27,500 nucleotides of DNA from Stramonita haemastoma (taxonomy: Eukaryota; Mollusca; Gastropoda; Neogastropoda; Muricidae): NCBI GenBank assembly GCA_030674155.1, contig CM060334.1, positions 43,700,650-43,728,149 of the forward strand. Direction: 5' to 3'. The translations under genes were made by a program, and so were the position numbers. The notes under the pieces are model-generated. The model saw only the letters and a list, made by a program, of their open reading frames with translations. It was not told where the DNA came from and made no database searches. Of the stretch, positions 11,901 through 22,903 are shown one piece after another. Position 1 is the first letter of the stretch. Every line of letters begins with the position of its first letter.

Positions 11901-14900
11901 TTCGGATGACACTATAAACCGAAGCCCCATGTGCGAACACACATAGAAAATCTTGCGCACACGTTAAATCCTGTTCCGCTTTTCGTAAGAGTAGGCCATC
12001 GTGTGCCGGTGGGAACAGATGACATTGACAAAACTGCATACACACGGGGACTGGATGTAAAAAAAGCATATGACTGCTTATTCCATTATCCTCGATATAA
12101 AAGAATAAATCAATAAATAAATAAAGGGCCAAAAATGGTGGCATACACAAAAATCTCACCATGGGTGAACCTTGGAGCTCTTGCCGGAGAAATGAAAAAA
12201 AAAAAAAAAAAAAAAAAAAGTACGATGTATGTGATTGTACAGAGCAAGATCAGCAAAAAACCCACAAAAACAAAAACAAATCAAAAAACACTAAAAAAAA
12301 CAACAACACAAGAACAAAAAAACACTCTCCAGACAAGTAATGGAAAAAAAAGGACGCCTCTAGACAAATAAAAAAAAATAAAAATAAAATAAAAAAACCA
12401 AGGACGACACATGTATGTGATTGCACAGAGCAAGATCATCAAAAAAAACCCAAACCCCCCCCCCACAAAAACAAAAAAAATTTTAACCAAAAACAAAAAA
12501 AAAACCTCCAGACAAGTAATCCAAAAAAACCCACCCTCTAGACACGTAACAAAAACACCCCCCCCCCAAAAAAACAACAACGCATGTATGTGATTGTGAA
12601 TGTATGTGATTGCTGCACACAGAGCAAGATCAGCAAGCGGGCGTGGGTGCTGCACGAGTGTCTGGAGCGAGTGCCGGAGAGCATGGACGCAGCGCGGGAA
12701 CTGCTGCAGTACGGCCTGAGGGGCACAGACCTGCCCGCCCTGGCCGCCATCACCACCGCCCACGATGCCGGAAGGTCACCCCCCCAGTCAATTTTGCCTG
12801 GGTCTTTTTTTTTTTTTTTGTTGTCCCCCCTGTCATTTTTTTGTTGTTGTCCCTGACTTTTTTTTGTTGTCCTGTCATTTTCTTTTCTTTTTTTTAAAAC
12901 CATTTTTATTCATTTTTATTATGTTGTACATTTGTTGTATATCATGAAATGCGGTTTGTTTGGTTTTTTTTTAAGCCATTTTTATTTCAGTTTTATCATG
13001 TTGTACATTTGTTGTATATCATGAAATGCGTTTTTTTTGGGGGGGGGGGGGGGGGGTTACCATTTTTATTTCAGTTTTATCATGTTGTACATTTGTTGTA
13101 TATCATGAAATGCGTTTTTTTTTGGGGGGGGGGGGGGGGGTTACCATTTTTATTTCAGTTTTATCATGTTGTACATTGTTGTATATCATGAAATGCGGTT
13201 CTTTTTTTGTTCTTTTTTTTTGTCCCCAGTTTTTTTCTTTATTATAGGGGACGGGATGGATAGCTCAGTGGTCAGAGCACTTGCTTTCCCCCTTTCAAGT
13301 TAAGCAGCGTCGAGCGTGGTTACCAGTTGGAAGGGTGACTGTTTGCGCACCTTGGTTTTAGAACAGTTCCCTCAGTTCCCCCAGCTGTAAATGGGTACCT
13401 GCCCTCTCTAGGGTCAGGGAAGGTAAAGCAGCGAGGGAGAGAGGAGATGGGTGCTGTCCTCAATGTGCTGGCCCCTAGAGAAGCTGAGGTCTCTGATGCC
13501 TTGCTCCCCTACAACCACATAGGTTATGGGACACCTTTACCTTTTATTTATTTATTTATTTTATTCTTTTATATCAAGGATAATGGAATAAGCAATCACA
13601 TGCTTTTTTTACATCCAGTCCCCATGTGTAAGCAGTTTTGTAAATGTCATCTGTTCCCACCAGCACACGATGGCCTACTCTTACGAAAAGCGGAACAGGA
13701 TTAAACGTGTGCGCAAGGTGTTCTGCATGCATTTGCACATGGGGCCTTGGTTTATAGACTCATCCGAAAGACTTTTTCGGGGAATGGAGTCAACACTGAT
13801 GTTGACTCCAGAGGAAAAATCCCCTCGACCGGGAATCGAACCTGGGTCATCAAATTGCAAGTGCAATGTTCTGACCACTAGGCTAAATCCCGCCCCAAGG
13901 GATGGGATAGCTCCGTGGTCAGAGCACTCTGACTCGCTTTACCCCAGCTAAAGTTAATTTGGATTTGTGTGTGTGTGTGTGCGTTTGCTTTTGTTTTTTG
14001 TTGTTTTTTTTTATATTCAGGCTAGCTGAAAAGCTAGCATGGAGTTTGCAGCTTGTGATGAAATCAAGCAGTATAGATTGTGCTGGAGATCATATTTTTG
14101 ATTTGTTTTTATTTTGGAACAGTCAGAAAACTTGTTTCTTTGTCTGATAATGTAGTCATGCTGTCACTCCTCAGCTGCCTGTTGGGGTTGTAAAGGCTTG
14201 TTATTGAACTGGGGGATGGGATAGTTCAGTAGTCAGAGCGCTTGCTTCCCCCCAGCCAATGTTAAGCAGCTTCAAGCTTCAGTACAGTCCCCCCAGTTCA
14301 CCCAGCTGTAAATGGGTACCTGCCCTCTTTAGGGTCAGGGAAGGTAAAGCAGCGAGGGAGAGGAGATGGGCGCCGCCCTCAATATGCTGGCCACTAGAGA
14401 AGCTGAGGTCTCTGATGCCTTGCTCTTCTACGACCACACAGGTTATGGGACCCCTTTACCTTTACCTTTCATTGAACTGTAAGGTCTATTTCAACAATGT
14501 CTAACCCTCTTGCATTCGGATTCTCTGAACACAAACTGCCCCTAGATTTCGCATTCCATCACAAAATCAGGTCAGGCACACATGCTTGCTCGCCTTTTCC
14601 TCCTAAGTACATACCAGCAGCTATAATTACTTCCAGACTCTCATCAGGCTTTGTACCTCTATCCTGATAGAGCTTTGATATGTTGTGGTAGCAATTAGTG
14701 ATGGTCACAGCGTAATGGAAATCTACTGTGTGTAAATCCCGGCAAACCCCAGATCGGGACTTAGGGGAGGAATTATTCAATCCCGGCAAATCCCGGATCG
14801 GGACTAAGAGGGTTAATTCACTTTCTCTGTGCCTGCTAATTCTTTTATATCGAGGATAATGGAATAAGCATTCATGTTCCTTTTTTTCATCTAGTCCCCG

Positions 14901-17033
14901 TGTGTATGCAGTTTTGTAAATCTTGTCATCTGTTCCCACCGGCATACAATGGCCTACCCTTACGAAAAGCGGAACCGGATTTAACGTGTGCGCAAGATGT
15001 TCTGCGTGCGTTCGCACACGGGGCCTCGGTTTAAAGTCTCATCCGAAAGACTTTAGGAGAGAGTGGAGTCAGCACTGATGTTAACTCCAGGAGAAAAATC
15101 TCCTCGACCGTACTCAAACCCGGGTCGTCAAATTGCCAGCACAATGTTCTGACCACTAGGCTATCCATCCCCCCTCACTCACTCTCTGTACCTGCTGCTT
15201 CAGTTTCAACAATGTAATTCACACTCTCCCTGTACCTGCTGCTTCACTCAGGTTCATGCTGTGTGACCCCGAGGAGGGCTTGTACGAAGACGTGGACTTT
15301 GACCGCTTCAACCCCACGGAGGTGGAGAGACAGGAGGAGAGGAGGAGGGAGGTGCGGCAGCAGCAGCTGGCCCTGGTGGACTTCAACAGGTCAGTGTGCT
15401 GCTGGGCTGGTGTGTTGGGCCCGCTGCTGGGAGTTGAGAGTTGTAAAGGAGGAGGGTTAGTAAGCTGCTGCTTTTTTTGGTTACTGGGATGTGAAGGTGC
15501 GGACAGCACAGAACATAGAGGACTGGAAGGAGAGGGAGGGATCATACAGAGACTTATGCAGTACTTCTGTTAAATACAATACACATGTAACAGAGTGGAC
15601 ATATGTCCATTATCCCAGAAAAAACTTTAAAAGTTAACAATTCTGCCTCATGCTGAAGTTGGATACACTGAGCCTGACTTGTCAGGCGCTTTATTAACGG
15701 CAGTGCAAAGCATTTTTGCTCATATGACACACAACAATTGTTGCTGTTAAAGCGTTGAACAAAGCAGAAGAAAAAGAAGTGTGCAGTATATTCCTTATCG
15801 TTCTTTCACATGGTTTTGTTCCAGTAGTGAATATTTGGAGTGTCCTTCTTCTTCTTCTTCTTCTTCTTCTTCTTCTTCTTCTTCTTCTTCTTCTTCTTCT
15901 TCTTCTTCTTTCGTTTACTGTATACCATCAGATGTCTCTGGCAAAAAATTATGGCATGTCCTTTCCAGCTCCTCTCGTGGGCCGTACACCTTGGCATGTA
16001 GGGTTAATTAATTAATGTGTGTATTTTTTTTATTTTTTTTGTATTTTGTACCACTTTATGTCACGCAGATTTCTCTGCGTGAAATTCGGGCTGCTCTCCC
16101 CGGGGAGAGTGCGTCGCCACATGTGCAGCGCCTACCCTTTTTTTTTTTTCTTTTTTTCTTTTTCCTGCATGCAAGTGTATTTGTTTTCCCTATCAGAGTG
16201 GCTTTTTTCTACAGAATTGTGGTGTTGGTGTTGCAGTTTAACCCTGGAGCAGAAGGAGATGTGCAGAGCCAGACTGAAGCTGTACCAGTATCTGGACAGG
16301 TTGAAGACTTATGAGGTCAGTTCTGCCTGTGGTGTGTGTGTGTGTGTGTGTGTGGAGGGGGTTGGGGGGGGGGATGGGGGGGGGGGGGTCTGGGTGTGTT
16401 TGTGGTGTGTGTGTGGGGGGGGGGGGTATTTTTTAAATTTTTTTTATTTTTTATTTTTTATTTATTCTTTTATATCGAGGTTAATGGAATAAGCACTCTT
16501 GTGCTTTTTTTACATCCAGTCCCCAGTTTTGTGAATATCATCTGTTCCCACCAGCACACAATGGCCTACTCTTACGAAAAGTGGAACAGGATTTAACGTG
16601 TGCGCAAGATGTTCTGCGTGCGTTCGCACATGGAGCCTCTGTTTTTAGTCTCATCCAAAAGACTTTTTGGGGGGGAGTGGAGTCAGCACTGATGTAAACT
16701 CCAGAGGAAAAAAATCCCCTCGACCGGAAATCGAACCCGGGTCATCAAATTGCGAGCGCAATGTAGCACTATTGTCTGGGTGATGCTGGATGTGTGCGCT
16801 GTGTGTTGCAGCGTATTCTGGGAGGGGGGAGTGCGGCAGCGGAGAGGTTCAGTGCGGATTTCTACAAGGAGTTCCGCACTCGCAACATCGTGCAGATTGC
16901 TGCTGAATACGCACAGGTAGGGAAACTGGTGACGGTGTCACTGAGTAACCGCCACGCTTCAATCATCACCCTCTTTGTGTGTTGTGTCTGTCTGTCTGTC
17001 TATCTGTTTATTTGTCTATCAATCGATCGATCG

Positions 17034-17093
<60 letters not shown>

Positions 17094-17157
17094 GTCTATC
17101 TATCTGTCTATCTCTCTCTCTCTCTATCTATCTCTGTCTGTCTGTCTATCTTTCTGT

Positions 17158-17209
<52 letters not shown>

Positions 17210-17242
17210 TTGAATTGAATTGAATTGAAAAATCTATCTATC

Positions 17243-17317
<75 letters not shown>

Positions 17318-17384
17318 CTATCTATCTATTTATCTGTCTGTCTATCTATCTACCTGTCTATCTATCTATCTGTCTATCTGTCTG

Positions 17385-17451
<67 letters not shown>

Positions 17452-17488
17452 GTCTGTCTATCTATCTATCTATCTCTGTCTCTATCTC

Positions 17489-17549
<61 letters not shown>

Positions 17550-19091
17550 ATCTATCTGTCGTTTAGTCTGGCAACAGTGGGGGCACCCCTGAAGACTTGA
17601 CAACCAGTTCCCTCCATTCCTCCCTCTGATCTGCCTTTCTCAGGGTTTTGTTGAGTTGTAGGCCTGTCCATTCGCTGATGTTGTCCTCTCTTCCTTCATC
17701 TGCCTCTTTTTCTCCCTCCTTGGACAGTGCCTTAGTCTAGGTTGAGCAGCATCAAGCGTGGTTACCAGTTGGATGGGTGACCCTTTGTGTGCATTGGCTT
17801 CAGTACAGTACCCTAGTCCACCCAAATGGGTACCTGGCCTCTTGAGGGTCAGGGAAGGTAAAGCAGCAAGGGAGAGGAGATGGGCGCCACCCTCAACATG
17901 CTGGCCCCTAGATAAGCTGAGGTCTCTGATGCCTCGCTCCCCTACGACCACCTAGGTTATGGAACACCTTTGCCTTTTTACCTTTTATTTAATACCTCAG
18001 TACCTTTTACTAGTTTTATAGGCGCTTTTAGTGGATGCTATAGCTGGGTGGTTAAGACTGTTGGACTTCAATCCTATGGGTCAGTGAAGTCTTGGGTTTG
18101 GAGGTTTGAATCTTGACAACGTCTGAAGAATTAGGGGTTGGGATTTTTACAATCAGATATACACATCAAAGATCCCATCATGCATGTTAGCATTCTATGG
18201 GTTATGGAAACACAAACTTACTCCAGCATACATCCCTGAAGGCAAAAATTATCACTTACGCAAAATCTTGCCATTGGTGAACCTTGGAGCTCTAGCTGAG
18301 GAAAGATAAAATAAAACCAAAAAATAAAAAAATGTGTTTTTGTGATGATTTGAAATCAAAATGATAAATTTGAGAGGAAAGTCATGTGTTAAGATATCAT
18401 GTGTGGGAGTGGCGGGATATTCTCTCCCTTTTAGTGTCTTTCTCTGTTTTAGTTTTTCACTTTTTTTTCTGGTATGGTCATACTTTCACAACAAAAGAGT
18501 GTTTATATCAAACAATTAAACAATTTTTTAAAAGAGAAAATCATTGATTTGAATATATAATTGATTCTTAGGCAAATGTTTGTAACTTTCAGTCAGAAAC
18601 TGATATTTGTGACGCTCCACCACATAATGAGACGGAGTGCACCTGAGGTCAATTTTAAGTTATTGACATGTTATTAATGTGCAATAAAGTGGCTATCAAG
18701 TACAAAAAACAGATTGAAAATCAGACAATTCTGTGCAACATTATTACAAATTGAAATGATAGACTGCAGGATGGGACAAAATGAGAAACGGGCAAGTTTA
18801 TTTTAGTAACAGGTTGTCAGAATGAGTGCTTTGGTATTTTCAAAACACATTTTAAAGCAAAAGGAATAAAAAATCATGTGTTGATATTTCATTATAAGGT
18901 AAATAAACAGATCTAGTTTAATAATCAATCAAAATCTCAAAATTAACAACTTGACCCCCACCTGCCTTTAAAGGCTCCTAGCGCAAAATTGGGTAATGTG
19001 CTAAGCGACTCATTTCGTGGTGGAGCGCCACATTTGATTCTGTGAGGGTGGGTGGGTGGGTGAGTGAGTGAGTGGTGGTGGGTGGGTGGAT

Positions 19092-19153
<62 letters not shown>

Positions 19154-19236
19154 TTTTTGTTTTTATCTATTTTATTTTATCCTTTTATATTGAGGATAAT
19201 AGGATAAGCACTCTTGTGCTTTTGTACATCCAGTCC

Positions 19237-19310
<74 letters not shown>

Positions 19311-19746
19311 GTTATAGATATGCATGTATATGTGTCTGTGTGCTTGCATACGTGTGTGTGTGCTTGCGTATGTGTGTGCACATGTGTACAGATGTAGCAG
19401 GCACATGTTAATATGTACAGAAATACAGCAGTCTATGCAAAGGTTGTGTGTTTACTATTTTATTTATTTTATTTTTATTTTATTCTTTTATAAAGAGATT
19501 TCTATAGTATGATATGTTATACTTTTTTATTTTAATTTATTATTTTCTTTTATTCTTTTATTATCGAGGATAATGGAATAAGCTCTCATGTGTTGTGTGT
19601 GTTGTTTTTTTTACATCCAGTCCCTGTGTGTATGCAGCTTTGTAAAATGTTATCATCTGTTAAAATTGTGTTGACAGTGCAGTGACTGGAAGGCCCTGGA
19701 GATTCTCTTCACCTACCATCACCACGACCTGGCCCCTCACAGGTCA

Positions 19747-19794
<48 letters not shown>

Positions 19795-19808
19795 GCCTGC
19801 CTGCCTGC

Positions 19809-19842
<34 letters not shown>

Positions 19843-21893
19843 TTCTCTGTGCAGAATAAACTTCTGTGGCCACTTTCTCTCATAGTGTGTAAAAGACTTT
19901 TATCTGGTCTGTCTGCTTTTCCAAAATGTTTAAAAAAAAACAACTGAACTATTTGTCCTCAATCACTTTCCAGTCTAAACATTAAGTAGTGTCTTTAAGA
20001 TGAATTCTTTTCACGGTGAAAGATATCCTCTTCTTTGTAGTTTGTCTGTATAATCTGCCTAGAAGTTTATAGTTTGTATAATTTGTCCACTGGTGATTTT
20101 TGTTGTTGTTTTTTTTAATCATAGCAGCAAAGTTACAGGACAGGATAGCTTAGTGGTCAGAGCACTCGCTTTCCCCAAGCTAAGGTTAATTTAGCAGCAT
20201 CGAGCGTGGATACCAAGTGTATGGTTGACCATTTTACTCGCCTTAGTTTCAGTATAGTCCCCTGGTTCATGCAGCTGTAAATGGGTACCTGCCCTCTTTA
20301 GGGTCAGGGAAGGTAAAGCAGCGAGGGAGAGGAGATGGGCGCCGCCCTCAGCATGCTGGCCCCTAGAAAAGCTGAGGTCTCTGATGCCTTGCTCCCCTAC
20401 GACCACATAGGTTATGGGACACCTTTACCCTTTTTTTTTTGTTTTTACCTTTTCAGTAGGAAAGCAAGGCTACAAGATGAATCCCTCACAGACAGCGGTT
20501 ATCAGCCGTGATGCTACAGAACCTCTGTACATTTTAGTAACTACCTGTTGTGAAAGTAAACCAAACAGTAGAGCAGGTCATGTGTGTTTGTTACCAGCTG
20601 GACATGATCAGTTGTGTTATGGCGAGATGAATAAGGATTGTAGTAGCATTGTGTAAGTTTGTATATATATGTGTCATAGGAAAGCACTTTTTCCGATTAT
20701 CTGTATAGAAACAAATAGGAAATTTGTTTTTTTCTTTTTTCCTTTTTTATTTATTCAAAGGGTGTTTGTGCTTTTCCATTTTTTTCTATTTTGTTGGGTT
20801 TGAAAAATCATTCTGTAATGATACAATATTTCGCATCATTTAAAAAATATATATATAATATATATATTTTTTTAAAAGATGAACAAGGATTGTGGTGGGA
20901 TGACTGTAGTTGTGTGCTATGGTGACGTGCTGTGTGTGACACCAGAGACTGTGTGTGACACCACAGACTGTGTGTGACACCAGAGACTGTGTGTGACATC
21001 AGAGACTGTGTGTGAGGCCAGAGACTGTGTGTGACACCAGAGACTGTGTTGCGTGTTGCAGACTGGCCATCCTGAACAACTTCCCAGAGACCACCTGGCC
21101 CTCAGACTACAGCTGCCTGCTGCCGGAGATGGGGTCAGTTTGTTCAGTGCTCACTGTTCGTTCAGTGCTCACTGTTCATTTAGTGCACACTGTTCATTTA
21201 GTGCACACTGTTCATTTAGTGCACACTGTTCATTTAGTGCACACTGTTCATTTAGCTCAACATGTTTATTTAGCTCACAACGTTCATTTTAGTTCACAAC
21301 ATTCATTCATTTAGTTCACAATGTTCAGATTTCAGAAGAAGGACTTTTTAAAAACGAATTTTATTCCAGAAACAGTTGTGATATGGATATGTGTGTGTGT
21401 GAAGTTTTGGTAGAAGTTGTTGATGCTTGGATGGTGAGTATGCCATGTATGCTACTCTTTACTCTTCTTTTAATTTGAGAATAATGGAATAAGCACTCAT
21501 GTGCTTTTTTACATCCAGTCCCTGTGTTTATGGCAGTTTTATCAATTTTGTTATCTGTTCCCACCGGCACACAATGGCCTATTCTTTCGAAAAGCACAAT
21601 GGGTTTTAACATGTGCGCAAGATGTTCTGCGTGCGTTCACACACGGGGTCTCGGTTTATAGTCTCATCCAAAGGACTTATGGGGAGAGTGGAGTCAGTAC
21701 TGATGTTAACTCCAGGGGAAAAATCCTCTAGTGGATGTGTGCAGTATTGTAAGAACTCTAGGCTTTTTTTGGATAAGTTCCGGGAAGCATGAGTATTGTC
21801 ATTATCATGTGTGTGTGTGGGTGTGTATGGGTGTGGGGTGTGTATGTGTGTATGTTGTGTGTGTGTGTGTGTTGTGTGTGTGTGTATGTGTGT

Positions 21894-21964
<71 letters not shown>

Positions 21965-22569
21965 CAGAAGTGATGGAGAGATCTGTAGCCTGGAGACAGA
22001 CATGTGGCGAGAACAGGACTGGAGTGAACTGGAGATGTGTCGGTGAGTAAACTTGTGTATACATACATTTGTGTGTGTCAGAGACACAGAGAGAGTGAGA
22101 GAGAGAGAGTGTGTGTGCGTGCATGCGTGCTGTGCGTGTGTGTGAGACAGACAGACAGACAGACAGACAGAGAGAGAGAGAGTGTGTGTGTGTGTACTCT
22201 GTGTGTGTGTGTGCATTTGTATACGTCTGTGTGTTTCTGTACGTTTATGTGCATGTATATGCGTGTGTGTGTACATGTGTGTGTTTTTTTATGTCTTTCT
22301 GCTCTTTAGCCCTCATGTAGTATGCTTTTTTTTTGTTACTGTTAGTAATTTAAATTTCTGTAATTATGGGTCTGTCATGCCTTTTTTCTGTGTAAAATTC
22401 TTTATGATGGTAAATGAATAAATAAATGAATGACAAAATTAACTAGTTTCTTCAGTTGAGTTCAGTCTTAACCCTTCAAGTAGTTCTGTCAAGGAAACCT
22501 TTTGTTTGCTCAGTTTTTCATACTTTTATGACTCCATGTGTGTGTATGTATGTGTGGTGTGTGTGTGTG

Positions 22570-22604
<35 letters not shown>

Positions 22605-22864
22605 CATGTGTGGTGTGTGTGTTGTGTGTGTGCATACTTACATGCATGTGTGTGTGTGTGTGTGTGTGTGTGTTCACCAGGAGTGTGGTGCAACAGGACC
22701 AGGAGGACCAAGGAGCGTTTTTGTACGAACGCTGTCCTGACCTTCTCCACTTCAGGTCAGTGTCTCTGCTGTGTCATTGTACATGACACTGTGGTGTGGA
22801 ACTGATACTGTGTGTATGGATGTATGGATGGATGGAAAGAGAGGAGGTAAAAAGAAGTTATACA

Positions 22865-22903
<39 letters not shown>

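Noticed and set aside
14559..15017. Minus-strand open frame of 152 codons
   Set aside because: Spans SINE-A and MITE-1 DNA; open by chance.
17738..17785. Possible 5S rRNA gene fragment
   Set aside because: Only the internal-promoter-like part is present and it recurs inside SINE-C copies; it is part of the retroposon.
20414..20656. Plus-strand open frame of 80 codons after SINE-C
   Set aside because: Begins within the retroposon, no domain and no splice-compatible match to NBAS, which already joins exons 14 and 15 in phase.
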